The notes under the pieces: model-generated
Database searches by the model: none
What the model was told of the DNA's origin: nothing
What the model saw: the letters and a program-made list of their open reading frames with translations, nothing else
Made by a program: the position numbers and the translations under genes
Shown here: piece by piece, positions 16,250 to 25,126 of the stretch
Layout: every line of letters starts with the position of its first letter
Position numbering within the stretch: the first letter of the stretch is position 1
Source of the DNA: Fusicatenibacter saccharivorans
GTDB taxonomy: Bacteria; Bacillota; Clostridia; Lachnospirales; Lachnospiraceae
Direction: 5' to 3'
Assembly: GCF_015557635.1 (NCBI RefSeq)
Contig: NZ_JADNOP010000022.1
Coordinates: 1-42,745 of the forward strand
DNA: 42,745 nucleotides

Positions 16250-17776
16250 TTATTTTTTGCCGTTTTCCGCTTTTTTTGCGCAAAATCTGCGCATTCCGGT
16301 TAAAACAGCCAAAAGAAGAAGAAGGCTGACGCCAAGTGTGATCCACCACGTTCTGGTCACGGCTGCAATCAGATATCCCACCAGGCAGACACACGCCGTA
16401 ACGGCCGCATACTGCATCTGCGTCGATACGTGGTTCAGATGGTTGCTCTGCGCACCCGCACTTGACATAACCGTCGTATCCGAGATCGGCGAAATATGGT
16501 CACCGCAGACCGCCCCTGCCAGGACGGCGGATACCGAGATAATCATCATCTCCAGATTTGTTCCGGCTGCGAACATGCCCGTTGCAATCGGCACAAGAAT
16601 CGCGAACGTTCCCCAGGAGGTTCCCGTCGAAAAGGAAAGGAACACCGCCACGGCGAACAGCACCACCGGGATAAAAATACTTGCGGATGCATGGTCTCCC
16701 ACGACGCTTCCGACAAACTGGGCCAGGCCCATCGCATCACCGACGCCTTTTAAGGTCCACGCAAAGACGAGAATCGTAACCGCCGGAACCATCAGCTTGA
16801 AGCCCTCGGACAGGCTGTCCATAAAGCTCTTGAAGGTGATGACCTTCCGCGGCAGATACAGCGCCATCATAAACAGGATCGTCACGACGGAGGCAAAAAT
16901 CAGACTCGTCTCTGCATCACATCCTGCGAACGCGGAAATCACATTGTCCGCGCCGCCGAGGAAGCCAGTGTAAACCATCGCTCCGATCGCTGATACAATC
17001 AGTACGGCAACCGGGAGCACGAGGTCGATGACTTTTCCGTTCGGATTGACCTCCTGCTCGGAAACCTGCTCAAACTCCTCGCCTCCGGTCGTGAAAAGAT
17101 CACCTTTGGCGGCATTATCCTCGTGGAGCTTCATCTGACCAAAATCAAAGCCGGTGTAGCAGATGTAAAAGACCATCGCAATTGTAAGGATCGCATACAG
17201 GTTATACGGAATTGTCCGCAGAAACAGCTGGAATCCGCTGATTCCCGCATCCGCCGGCACATACGAGTTGACGGCTGCCGCCCAGCTTGAGATCGGCGCG
17301 ATAATGCAGACCGGCGCTGCGGTGGAGTCGATGATGTATGCGAGTTTCGCGCGGGAAACCTTGTGGCTGTCCGTGACCGGGCGCATGACAGAGCCGACTG
17401 TCAGACAGTTGAAATAGTCATCCACAAAAATCAGAACACCAAGCCCCATCGTTGCCAGAAGCGCACTCCGCTTCGTTTTGATCTTCGTCCCCGCCCATTT
17501 TCCATACGCCGCCGAGCCGCCGGATTTCGCCATCAGCACGACAACCATGCCAAGCAGGATATCGAAGATCAAAATGTTGATGTTCATGCTGTTCCGTAAA
17601 ATTTCAAAGAAGCTTGTGAACGCATCCCACGGATGGAAGCCGGTGTACAAAAGGACACCGACTGCCGATCCGATGAACAGGGAACTGTAAACTTCTTTTG
17701 TTACAAATGCAAGCAGAATTGCAAGCAGCGGCGGGACGAGTGCCCACCAGGTTCCGATAAACATTGAACCATTCAT
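16250..17776 (-). CDS. nhaC: NhaC family Na+/H+ antiporter
   Basis: A 508-residue integral membrane antiporter with roughly twelve helices. Family motifs are visible: FVDDYFN near residue 115, SFSTGTSWGTF in the second half, and CGDHISPISDTTVMSS. It follows the second LeuC-like gene by 34 bases in the same direction and looks like the last gene of that operon, which suggests that substrate transport or ion balance is coupled to the dehydratases. NhaC relatives can exchange organic anions as well as sodium, so the substrate is not certain. No terminator is seen right after it. Confidence 0.92.
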   Translation of the reverse strand: MNGSMFIGTWWALVPPLLAILLAFVTKEVYSSLFIGSAVGVLLYTGFHPWDAFTSFFEILRNSMNINILIFDILLGMVVVLMAKSGGSAAYGKWAGTKIKTKRSALLATMGLGVLIFVDDYFNCLTVGSVMRPVTDSHKVSRAKLAYIIDSTAAPVCIIAPISSWAAAVNSYVPADAGISGFQLFLRTIPYNLYAILTIAMVFYICYTGFDFGQMKLHEDNAAKGDLFTTGGEEFEQVSEQEVNPNGKVIDLVLPVAVLIVSAIGAMVYTGFLGGADNVISAFAGCDAETSLIFASVVTILFMMALYLPRKVITFKSFMDSLSEGFKLMVPAVTILVFAWTLKGVGDAMGLAQFVGSVVGDHASASIFIPVVLFAVAVFLSFSTGTSWGTFAILVPIATGMFAAGTNLEMMIISVSAVLAGAVCGDHISPISDTTVMSSAGAQSNHLNHVSTQMQYAAVTACVCLVGYLIAAVTRTWWITLGVSLLLLLAVLTGMRRFCAKKAENGKK

Positions 17777-17810
17777 GTCGTCTGTTTTCCCTTTCTGCTG
17801 TTAAGTTCGT

Positions 17811-19058
17811 TTACACTTCCGGCGTCACAATTTTTCCAGCTACTGCACATGCTGCCGCTGTCTTTGGAGATGCCAGATAAATTTCAACTTTAGAAGTACC
17901 CATTCTTCCAAGAAAGTTTCGGTTGTTCGTTGCTACAACACGCTCGCCGTCAGAGAGGATTCCGCCCGCTCTTCCGCAGCACAGGCCGCAGCCTGGATGT
18001 GTAATCATGGCGCCTGCCTCTGCCAGTGTATCGAGAATGCCCATTTTGCTTGCCTGCAGATAAATCTTGCGGCTTGCCGGTGTTACGATCAGTTTTACGT
18101 AGTCGGCTACTTTTTTACCTTTTAAAACCTCGGCTGCCGCCTGCAGATCCTCGAGACGGCCGTTCGTACAGGAACCAATGAAGACCTGATCGATCGGGGT
18201 TCCCTCGAGAACGCTGGTATCACGGATCTTGTCTACCTGGGACGGGCATGCCATAACCGGCACAAAATCCTCGGCGCGGTAGGTGATGGTGCACAGATAT
18301 TTTGCATCCTCATCGCCTTTTAAGCTCTTCTGATAGTCATTGAGTTCGATCCCGCAGTATTCTGCGGTCTTCTCATCCGGGGTAAAAAGTGCACATTTGG
18401 CACCTGCCTCGATCGCCATGTTGGCAATCGTCATACGGCTTGCCACGGTCATATTTTCTACGGTGCTTCCTGAGAACTCCAGTGCGCGGTACGTTGCGCC
18501 GTCTGCACCGAGGTCACCGATCAGACGCAGGATAATGTCTTTTGACATCACATTTTTCGGCAGCTCGCCTTCGATGACAACTTTGATCGTCTCCGGCACT
18601 TTGATCCACATCGTACCCGTTCCAAGGATGCTCGCCATCTCTGTGTAGCCGATTCCGGAAGAGAATGCACCGACACAGCCGTATGTCGTCGTGTGGCTGT
18701 CGGTTCCGAAAACAACGTCGCCCGGTTTTACGTAACCTGCCTCTGTCATTAACTGATGGCAGATTCCGTCGCTTCTGTGTACGTTTTTCATGCCATATTT
18801 CTTTGCAAATTCATCGCCTTTGTGGAAATGTCTCGTATCGTCCACCCGGCTTGCCGGAACGAGGTGGTCGTAGATCAGAACGACTTTATCCGGGTCCCAC
18901 AGTTTGGTAAAGCCCATCTCCTCGAATTTATCGCCGACAAACGGGATGAAGATATCATGAATCATGACTCTGTCCACGTTGACCGTCACAATGTCGCCCG
19001 GTTTTACGTCTTTTCCGGTGTTGTGGCGGATGATTTTTTCAATTACTGTATTGCCCAT
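17811..19058 (-). CDS. LeuC/HacA-type dehydratase large subunit (second pair)
   Basis: Large subunit of a 3-isopropylmalate dehydratase/homoaconitase-type [4Fe-4S] enzyme, 415 residues. Cluster ligands are in GSCTNGR (about residue 294) and in the PGCGLCCG segment (about 350-357). FGTDSHTTTYG and the C-terminal NRNFLGRMG are also conserved. This is the short LeuC type shared with archaeal LeuC/HacA. It pairs with the small-subunit gene just upstream. Substrate candidates are 3-isopropylmalate, citramalate, dimethylmalate or homocitrate; no leuA or leuB is nearby to decide. Confidence 0.93.
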   Translation of the reverse strand: MGNTVIEKIIRHNTGKDVKPGDIVTVNVDRVMIHDIFIPFVGDKFEEMGFTKLWDPDKVVLIYDHLVPASRVDDTRHFHKGDEFAKKYGMKNVHRSDGICHQLMTEAGYVKPGDVVFGTDSHTTTYGCVGAFSSGIGYTEMASILGTGTMWIKVPETIKVVIEGELPKNVMSKDIILRLIGDLGADGATYRALEFSGSTVENMTVASRMTIANMAIEAGAKCALFTPDEKTAEYCGIELNDYQKSLKGDEDAKYLCTITYRAEDFVPVMACPSQVDKIRDTSVLEGTPIDQVFIGSCTNGRLEDLQAAAEVLKGKKVADYVKLIVTPASRKIYLQASKMGILDTLAEAGAMITHPGCGLCCGRAGGILSDGERVVATNNRNFLGRMGTSKVEIYLASPKTAAACAVAGKIVTPEV

Positions 19059-19076
19059 CGTTTCTTCCTCCCGCTC

Positions 19077-19568
19077 TTAGTCCAGTCCGTTGCGCTTGCG
19101 CATTGCCTTTACCAGGCCGCCTGCCTGAATGATATCCATCAGGTTCTCCGGCAGAGCTGCGATCGGGTATGTTTTTCCGTTGTAATCGACATGCTCATTC
19201 ATCTTGACGGTGATGGTGTCGCCCTCTTTGATATCGTCGTGCAGATCCGGCTGCTCGATCAGAAGAAGACCGTTGTTGATAGAGTTGCGGAAAAAGATCC
19301 GGGCAAAGGACTTCGCGATGACGCAGGAAATGCCGAGCGCCTTGATGATCTCCGGTGCCTGCTCTCTCGAGGAGCCGCAGCCGAAGTTCTTTCCTGCCAC
19401 GATGATGTCGCCCTTTTCGATCTGTCCGGCCAGTTCCGGGCGGAGCGGGGAAAAGCCGTACTGTTTCATATCGTCAATTGTCTTTAAAGCAAGATACTCG
19501 GTCGGGATAATGATATCGGTATCAATATCGTCTCCAAGCACCCATACTTTTCCTGTAAATGCTTCCAT
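19077..19568 (-). CDS. LeuD-type dehydratase small subunit (second pair)
   Basis: Small swivelling-domain subunit, 163 residues. It begins with KVWVLGDDIDTDIIIPTEYL and carries the family block KNFGCGSSREQAPEIIKALG followed by SFARIFFRNSINNGL, which binds substrate together with the large subunit. GGGAG lies eight bases before the ATG. It sits between the two large-subunit genes, 18 bases ahead of the one it presumably partners. Confidence 0.94.
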   Translation of the reverse strand: MEAFTGKVWVLGDDIDTDIIIPTEYLALKTIDDMKQYGFSPLRPELAGQIEKGDIIVAGKNFGCGSSREQAPEIIKALGISCVIAKSFARIFFRNSINNGLLLIEQPDLHDDIKEGDTITVKMNEHVDYNGKTYPIAALPENLMDIIQAGGLVKAMRKRNGLD

Positions 19569-19613
19569 ATGTTTATTCTCCCAAAAATATTATATATCCC
19601 TCAAAGAAAATGG

Positions 19614-20864
19614 TCAGATCTGATCTGCCGTCGCAATCTTTCCGGCAATTGCAGATGCGGTTACGGTTGCAGCAGAGCCCAAGTATACTTTGGAGCTTGG
19701 ATGACCGGCACGGCCCTTGAAGTTACGGGTTCCGGTGCTGATCAGCACTTCGTTCTCGCCGATGACACCCTGGCAGCTTCCCCAGCAGACGCTGCAGTTC
19801 GGGTTCATGACGATGGCTCCGGCCTCCATGAAGGTGTCGATGATGCCTTCTTTTAATGCCTGGCGGTAGATCGTCTGGCTTGCCGGAACAACGAGGAAAC
19901 GGACGCCCTCTGCGACTTTCTTTCCGCGGATGATCTCTGCGCCGACGCGGAGATCTTCGATTCTTCCGTTGTTGCAGGATCCAAGGAATGCTTCGTTGAT
20001 CGGCGTTCCGCAGGTCTCTTCTGCCGGAACAACGCGGTCTACGAAATCCGGTTTTGCAACAACCGGGCGGACTTTGGAAAGGTCAAAGGTGTACTCTCTG
20101 ACGTATTTTGCGTCCGGATCGCTGTGAAAGATTTCTTTTGGCTCTCTTCCGTGCTCTTTCAGGTACTCGATGGCTTTCTCATCTGCCTCAAAGATACCGG
20201 TCTTGGCACCGGCCTCAACTGCCATGTTGCAAAGTGCCATACGGTCGCTGATGCTTAAAGTCTTTGCACCCTCACCGGTAAACTCCATCACCTGGTAGTT
20301 GCATCCGTTTGCGCCGACCTCGCCGATGATGGTGAGAATCAGATCTCTCGCATAAACGCCCTCCGGCAGTTTTCCTACAAGATTGAATTTTACGCTTTCC
20401 GGTACGAGTACCCAGGAAGTTCCCGTTACCATGCCGTACAGGAAATCGGTACAGCCGACACCGGTGCCGAATGCGCCGAGTGCTCCGTAAGAGCAGGTAT
20501 GGCTGTCAGCGCCGAAGATCAGCTCGCCCGGGCGGACATAGTTCTCAATCATCACCTGATGGCATACACCTTTTCCTTCCCAGAAGTCAATGTTGTTCTC
20601 TCTTGCAAAATCACGCATCTTTTTCTGGGATGCTGCTGTTTTCGGGCTGTCGGACGGCACGTTGTGGTCGACGATGAAAACGAGCTTTTTCGGATCCGCA
20701 ATGTGCGGGTGGTTTAATTTGTTGCGGTACATATCAACCGTCAGATGGGTGGTTCCGTCGTTGCTCATCAGACGATCCAGTGTTACGGTGTGGATATCTC
20801 CCGGCTTTACTTCCGGAACGCCGGCTGCAGCGGCGATAATTTTCTCTGCAATTGTCATTCCCAT
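19614..20864 (-). CDS. LeuC/HacA-type dehydratase large subunit (first pair)
   Basis: A second large subunit of the same family, 416 residues, only moderately similar to its neighbour. Cluster ligands are GSCNNGR and NPNCSVCWGSCQG, and GADSHTCSYGALGAFG is the substrate-channel block. The CSVCWG sequence replaces the CGLCCG of the other copy, so the two are not recent duplicates and may act on different hydroxyacids. The start has a GGAGGAG site eight bases upstream and lies five bases after its small subunit. Confidence 0.93.
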   Translation of the reverse strand: MGMTIAEKIIAAAAGVPEVKPGDIHTVTLDRLMSNDGTTHLTVDMYRNKLNHPHIADPKKLVFIVDHNVPSDSPKTAASQKKMRDFARENNIDFWEGKGVCHQVMIENYVRPGELIFGADSHTCSYGALGAFGTGVGCTDFLYGMVTGTSWVLVPESVKFNLVGKLPEGVYARDLILTIIGEVGANGCNYQVMEFTGEGAKTLSISDRMALCNMAVEAGAKTGIFEADEKAIEYLKEHGREPKEIFHSDPDAKYVREYTFDLSKVRPVVAKPDFVDRVVPAEETCGTPINEAFLGSCNNGRIEDLRVGAEIIRGKKVAEGVRFLVVPASQTIYRQALKEGIIDTFMEAGAIVMNPNCSVCWGSCQGVIGENEVLISTGTRNFKGRAGHPSSKVYLGSAATVTASAIAGKIATADQI

Positions 20865-20869
20865 GGTTC

Positions 20870-21352
20870 TTACTCCTCCTCGCGGTTCAAAGAGGCAATC
20901 AAGCCTCCCTGATTCAGTATGTTCTGCATATATTCCGGCAGTTTGGTGCAGGTGTACGTTTTGCCGTTCACCTCTGCGGTTCCCTCGGACATATGGAGGA
21001 CCATGGTGTCCCCGTCTTCTACGGCATCCGGCAGGTCTTTACAGACAATCGCCGGCAGACCGATGTTGATGGCATTGCGGAAAAAGATTCTGGCGAAGGA
21101 TTTTGCGATGACGGCCTGCACGCCGAGTGCTTTTAAGACGCCTGGTGCCTGCTCTCTTGAAGAACCGCAGCCGAAGTTTTCTCCTCCTACGACAAAATCT
21201 CCCGGTTTTACTTTTTTTGCAAAGTCCGGATCTAACGATTCAAACGCATGACCTTTCATCTCATCCAGATTCGGCAGAAGCAGATACTGGGATGCGATGA
21301 TCTGGTCTGTATCAAGGTCATTATGAAATTTAAAAATTTTACCCTGTTCCAT
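20870..21352 (-). CDS. LeuD-type dehydratase small subunit (first pair)
   Basis: A 160-residue small subunit and the first gene of the five-gene operon. It starts GKIFKFHNDLDTDQIIASQYL and has ENFGCGSSREQAPGVLKALG followed by SFARIFFRNAINIGL. It resembles the other small subunit in the core but differs in the ends and loops. The operon order is small, large, small, large, nhaC, all on the minus strand behind one clear promoter. Confidence 0.94.
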   Translation of the reverse strand: MEQGKIFKFHNDLDTDQIIASQYLLLPNLDEMKGHAFESLDPDFAKKVKPGDFVVGGENFGCGSSREQAPGVLKALGVQAVIAKSFARIFFRNAINIGLPAIVCKDLPDAVEDGDTMVLHMSEGTAEVNGKTYTCTKLPEYMQNILNQGGLIASLNREEE

Positions 21353-21396
21353 TTTCTTTCTTTCGTTCCTTTCGCATAAAAATTCTGACGAATCTT

Positions 21397-21424
21397 ATTG
21401 TATCACAAAAGATATGGTTTGCAA
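21397..21424 (-). promoter_or_regulatory. Promoter of the dehydratase-nhaC operon
   Basis: On the minus strand TTGCAA, a 16-base spacer, then TACAAT, with TGA before the -10 giving an extended box. It lies right after the pcp terminator. I see no T-box, tRNA-like specifier or leader peptide in the 45-base leader. Confidence 0.65.
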
Positions 21425-21436
21425 AAGAGAAAATAG

Positions 21437-21481
21437 CAAAAAAAGCAGACCGCCGCACCAAAATTCCGGTACGACGGTCTG
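21437..21481 (-). terminator. pcp terminator
   Basis: On the minus strand CAGACCG-T-CG-T-ACC pairs with GGT-G-CG-G-CGGTCTG, followed by CTTTTTTTG. It is ten bases after the pcp stop. Confidence 0.9.
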
Positions 21482-21491
21482 AAAGTCTGTT

Positions 21492-22136
21492 TTAGTGGGT
21501 AGTTCCCATTGCTTCTTTTACTTCTTCTTTGTTGGTTACGACTGCCTCGATGCAGTATTCCAGAGATTTTGCAATCGTTTCCAGCGGCATGCTTGCCATG
21601 GTGCTTGCTTTTCCGACTACCTGCTCGCATGCGAACGGTACGTGGATGAAACCTGCGCGGATGTTCGGATATTTCGTTGCGCACAGGTGAAGCACATTGT
21701 ACATGACGCAGTTGCATACGTAGGTGCCTGCGGTGAAGGATACGTGGCACGGAAGGCCGTGTTCGCGGACGTTCTGAACCATTGCTTTGACCGGAATCGT
21801 TGCAAAGTATGCGGTCGGGCCGTCTGCCTGCAGCGGTTCATCGGACGGCTGCTCTCCGGCGTTGTCCGGGATTCTTGCGTCTGCAAGGTTGATGCCGACT
21901 TTCTCTACGGTTACGCATGCGCGTCCGCCTGCCTGTCCGACATCGATGACAACATCCGGATTGTGCTCTTTGATGGCTGCTTCCACACAGGAAATACTTC
22001 TGGTAAACTCGGTCGGGATCTCAACTTTTACGATCTCTGCTCCGGCGATGGTATCCGGCAGAAGTTTGATGGCCTCGAATGCCGGGTTCACGCTCTCTCC
22101 TCCAAATGGGTCAAATCCTGTTAATAAAACTTTCAT
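21492..22136 (-). CDS. pcp: Pyroglutamyl-peptidase I
   Basis: A cytoplasmic cysteine peptidase that removes N-terminal pyroglutamate. The 214 residues match family length. It begins MKVLLTGFDPFGGESVNPA and carries the catalytic triad in the expected places: Glu in VEKVGINLADARIPDN (about residue 78), Cys in AGTYVCNCVMY (about 141) and His in GFIHVP (about 165). AAGGAG is eight bases before the ATG. The remnant of another peptidase-like gene lies 48 bases upstream on the same strand. Confidence 0.96.
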   Translation of the reverse strand: MKVLLTGFDPFGGESVNPAFEAIKLLPDTIAGAEIVKVEIPTEFTRSISCVEAAIKEHNPDVVIDVGQAGGRACVTVEKVGINLADARIPDNAGEQPSDEPLQADGPTAYFATIPVKAMVQNVREHGLPCHVSFTAGTYVCNCVMYNVLHLCATKYPNIRAGFIHVPFACEQVVGKASTMASMPLETIAKSLEYCIEAVVTNKEEVKEAMGTTH

Positions 22137-22184
22137 CGTTTTTTCTCCTTTTGTCTCTTAATTTTTGTCTCCTGGTTCTGTCCT

Positions 22185-22535
22185 TTAGTATAACACAGGC
22201 TCGGGTGCAATAATCTTTCCCCGGTCCATAATCTGACGGTTATCGGTAAAAATATCGGGTTCCCGGCAGACCAGGTCGAAGTGGCCTTTCGCATTCTGCA
22301 CGCCGCCGAGCGCGATATTGCGTCCAAGCCCTACGTGGAAGGTTCCATACGCGGATTCATCCTCAATGTAGCAGTTGCCGAGGCAGTTCGAGCACGAATT
22401 CAGTCCGATGCCAAGCTCTCCTGCGATATAAATCCGTGGATCGAAATATTCCTCCATGTACTTCTTTAAGCGGATGCCGGTCGGTGTCTCCTCGATATCG
22501 ACATATGTTGTAACTGTAACCAGCGGTTGGATTCG
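22185..22535 (-). pseudogene. C-terminal remnant of an M29/NicX-like aminopeptidase-type protein
   Basis: The last about 115 codons of a larger gene. The frame runs from a TGA at about 22538 through VDIEETPTGIRLKKYMEEYF, GELGIGLN, DESAYGTFHVGLGRNIALGG and a final acidic-proline tail. This resembles the C-terminus of thermophilic-type M29 aminopeptidases and the related NicX-like proteins. An internal ATG at 22457 opens only the last 90 residues. No N-terminal part is found upstream, where the sequence is AT-rich and without a frame. It is probably a deletion remnant. Family assignment is moderate. Confidence 0.6.
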
Positions 22536-22707
22536 TCATCCAAAATCCGCCGTTTTCCGCACTGCATCATGAATTCAATTCTACTAAAATGTTCAAAAGA
22601 TATCAACCTGTTTCTGATTTTTCTATGAAATTTGCACAATTCTTCCAATAAAAATCAATTTTGCGTCCGTACTGTCTGAAAATTTTGCAGAAAATTTCTT
22701 TTTCCTC

Positions 22708-22769
22708 AAAAAGAAAAAGAGGCGTTCACAGCCAGCAGAAACATTTCTTTCCTGCGGACCGTGACAGCC
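22708..22769 (-). terminator. Asparaginase terminator
   Basis: On the minus strand a long imperfect stem from GGCTGTCACGG to CTGTGAACGCC with a CGCAG/CTGCT core, followed by TCTTTTTCTTTTT. Confidence 0.8.
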
Positions 22770-22790
22770 TTTTTGCCGTCTTTCTTTTTC

Positions 22791-23786
22791 TTATTTCCAG
22801 ACCGTATCGTAGTTGATCGGTTTATAGAATGCTTTTTCCCGGCTCTCATGATCATCCGGACGGTTGCCGAGAAGCCACATGGTTTTAGTTGCGACTGCCT
22901 CCGGGGTCATATCGTATGACTCGAGAATGTTGCACAGGGTTTTCATCTCATGGCCGACTTCATAGACGGTCATATCGCTTCCCTCGTGAGAAACCTGGGT
23001 ACACATGATGATGAGTTTTTCCGGGTACTTCTGGCAGAGCTCGTAAAACGGCTCCTTGATGCTCGCCGGAATACCGCCGACACCGAAGCTCTCCACAATG
23101 ATCGCATCGTAGTGCTCAAAAATCGCCGGAAGCAATACCGGGCTGATTCCCGGGATCAGTTTCAAGAGAAAAACGTTATCGCTTAAGTTTTCATAAAAAC
23201 GAACCGGCTTTTCATACGGCAGCATCGGCAGATACCGCAGAATCCTGCGGTCCTGTATTACCGCAAGGTACGGGAAATCGATGCTGGAAAAGGCATTGTA
23301 GCTCTTCGTCCGCACCTTCTTCGCGCGCGTTCCCGCGATGACTTTTCCGTCGAACACAATCTGTACACCCTGGGATGCATCATCACAGGCGTAATAAAAG
23401 CTATCGGACAGGTTTGTCTTTGCATCCGTGATATCCAAATTGATCGGCCGCTGTGCTCCGGTGATGACGATCGGCTTTTCCGAATTCTGAATCATATAGG
23501 AAAGCGCCGCCGCGGTGTACGCCATCGTATCAGTTCCGTGCGCGATGACGAAACCGTCGTAATCCTCGTAATGCTCCTTCGCCACTTTCACCAGCGTGCT
23601 CCAGTTCTCCGGAACCACATTCGAGCTGTCCAGATTAAACGGATTCACCGCCGTAATCTCACAGAGGCCTTCCACCTCCGGAATATAAGACAATAACTCC
23701 TCCGGCGTAATCTGCGGAGTCAGACCATTTTCCGTCTTCTTCGAAGCGATTGTGCCGCCGGTTGCGATAAATAAAATCTTTTTCAA
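22791..23786 (-). CDS. ansA: Type I L-asparaginase
   Basis: Hydrolyses L-asparagine to aspartate and ammonia. The two active-site threonine blocks are present: IATGGTIAS (residues 7-15) and AHGTDTMAYT (about 83-92), and the Lys of the TGAQRPI region follows. The 331-residue length and lack of a signal peptide fit the cytoplasmic type I (AnsA) group. The start codon is TTG, supported by CAGGAG about nine bases upstream. It is single, with a terminator behind. With pcp it suggests amino-acid and peptide use. Confidence 0.95.
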   Translation of the reverse strand: MKKILFIATGGTIASKKTENGLTPQITPEELLSYIPEVEGLCEITAVNPFNLDSSNVVPENWSTLVKVAKEHYEDYDGFVIAHGTDTMAYTAAALSYMIQNSEKPIVITGAQRPINLDITDAKTNLSDSFYYACDDASQGVQIVFDGKVIAGTRAKKVRTKSYNAFSSIDFPYLAVIQDRRILRYLPMLPYEKPVRFYENLSDNVFLLKLIPGISPVLLPAIFEHYDAIIVESFGVGGIPASIKEPFYELCQKYPEKLIIMCTQVSHEGSDMTVYEVGHEMKTLCNILESYDMTPEAVATKTMWLLGNRPDDHESREKAFYKPINYDTVWK

Positions 23787-23894
23787 TGTAAATCACTCCT
23801 GTTTTCTCGTTTGGTAACAAGTTTTCTTTATCTTAGCAGACTTTGGGGACGGCGTAAATGATGAATTTGGAAATCGAGAAACCAATCCTTTCCA

Positions 23895-23923
23895 TTGACG
23901 CGAAAAATTCCGTTTGCTATACT
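23895..23923 (+). promoter_or_regulatory. Plus-strand promoter in front of a tiny ORF
   Basis: TTGACG, a 17-base spacer, then TATACT: as good as the best promoters in the window, though no large plus-strand gene follows. The first ATG downstream is at 23984. Confidence 0.65.
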
Positions 23924-23983
23924 GAATTTTAGACACAGAAAATCCTTATCTACGAATTTTACATTCAGAAAGCCAGGCTTCCT

Positions 23984-24166
23984 ATGCATCATGAAAATCA
24001 TCCCAGTCATCCATATCTTTATTCTTTTCTTCTTGTTTTCGGTCTGACGCTGATCTGCGCTCTGCCTGCGGGATCTTCGTATTGATCGGAGCGTGAAAAA
24101 CAGGAAGCTGCCGAACAGCGCAGAATCCAGGAGCTGCATAATGAATTTCTGACTCAGAAAGATTAA
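23984..24166 (+). pseudogene. Small membrane-protein ORF interrupted by an in-frame TGA
   Basis: The frame from ATG 23984 to TAA 24166 codes for about 33 residues with one hydrophobic helix (PYLYSFLLVFGLTLICALPAG). A TGA follows at 24083, and the same frame then continues as a charged, coiled-coil-like stretch of 26 residues ending EFLTQKD. Hydrophobic helix plus charged tail is a sensible small membrane protein if the TGA were TGG. A good promoter lies 60 bases upstream but no clear ribosome site. It could be a nonsense-mutated gene, or only the first 33 residues may be made. Confidence 0.35.
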
Positions 24167-24202
24167 ACACATGTTAAACATACGTGAAACGCCCTTTACC
24201 GG

Positions 24203-24418
24203 CTACGCCTTCAGCAGCACCTTCTGCCCGCAGACCGGGATTTCCTCGAGATACTTAAAATACCACTTCTTCCTCCGCGCCGAATACCGCACCACCACCG
24301 GAATCCAGCAATTTTCCACTTTCAGATACACATACTGCCCGGAAGCCATTTCCACCTCGCCGTTCTGCTGCTCTACAAATGCACGGTTTTTCTTTATTTT
24401 TACAATGCCTTTCGTCAT
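24203..24418 (-). CDS. Small conserved-looking protein, possibly DUF5348-like
   Basis: A 71-residue protein, basic and rich in beta-strand pattern (GIVKIKKNRAFVEQQNGEVE, then a WIPVVV strand and a KKWYFKYLEE segment). I place the start at the ATG at 24418 because AAAGGA lies eight bases before it. The SH3-like small-barrel pattern resembles DUF5348-type proteins, but I cannot confirm that. Function unknown. Confidence 0.6.
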   Translation of the reverse strand: MTKGIVKIKKNRAFVEQQNGEVEMASGQYVYLKVENCWIPVVVRYSARRKKWYFKYLEEIPVCGQKVLLKA

Positions 24419-24504
24419 AATGATCATCCTTTCTGAACGGGTTTGAAAAGATACTCTACCTGTATTGTATGCAGAGGGGATAGGAAATTTCCACTTTTCA
24501 GGGG

Positions 24505-24542
24505 CAAAAAAACAGGACACGGGATTCCCCCATTGTCCTGTT
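24505..24542 (-). terminator. Terminator of the decayed TetR region
   Basis: On the minus strand AACAGGACA pairs with TGTCCTGTT around a 14-base loop, followed by six or seven T residues. It would end minus-strand transcripts coming from the remnant at 24607-25057. Confidence 0.8.
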
Positions 24543-24606
24543 CTCCTTTTATCACACACCTGCTTACCCCTCAGCATCGTTCTGCTGCCAAACTTTATCG
24601 CTCGAA

Positions 24607-25057
24607 TCAGAACAGCTGCCCCGGCAATTTCAGCTTTTCCTTTTTGGGGAATGCGGCTTCAAATTTTTCAAAAGCTTCCGGGTTCTTCTCACAGATAAAA
24701 CTCCAACGCCAGCTGCATGGCCGTTTCATCAGAATCCGCCAGCTTACGAAAAATCACCGCCATATATTTCAATGGTCCGCACGCCAGATAATCATGATGA
24801 AGCTGCGCAAGTTTTGGATCGCGGTATTGTTCCAGCGTCAGCATTTTGCGAAAATTGGCAGAGAATGTTTCTTTCGTCCAATGCTCAAACTGCGCCATGC
24901 TGTAATCATGAATCTGTGCAATCGGGGTCTGCAGATAGAAGTGTAATGGGGTCTGGTACCAATGTGCAGCTCCTCGTTGTCCAGAGACGCATCCCTGTGA
25001 TCGACTCTTCCGGCTTTCCGGATCTGGCCTGTCTGTGCTTTTTTCAGGCAGCCACAT
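24607..25057 (-). pseudogene. Decayed TetR-family regulator fragment
   Basis: In the frame 24689-25057 the segment NFRKMLTLEQYRDPKLAQLH and the following residues up to QLALEFYL look like the C-terminal ligand domain of clostridial TetR regulators. No HTH is found upstream; the preceding 40 codons are low-quality sequence. After the stop at 24689 a second frame adds EKNPEAFEKFEAAFPKKEK and ends at 24607; it does not look like TetR and is probably the tail of a different gene joined by a deletion. The whole looks like scar sequence. Confidence 0.45.
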
Positions 25058-25126
25058 TCCCGGCAGCCCGACTCACTGATTATCGTAACACGTAACCTCT
25101 CTTTGTGAAACCCCGGAGTCAAAAGC

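Noticed and set aside
17811-21352. Naming the four dehydratase genes leuC and leuD
   Set aside because: Two unlike pairs and no other leucine genes nearby; the substrate cannot be assigned from the sequence.
24083-24085. Selenocysteine codon in the small membrane ORF
   Set aside because: No SECIS-like stem follows and the residue position has no redox context; nonsense mutation of a Trp codon is simpler.
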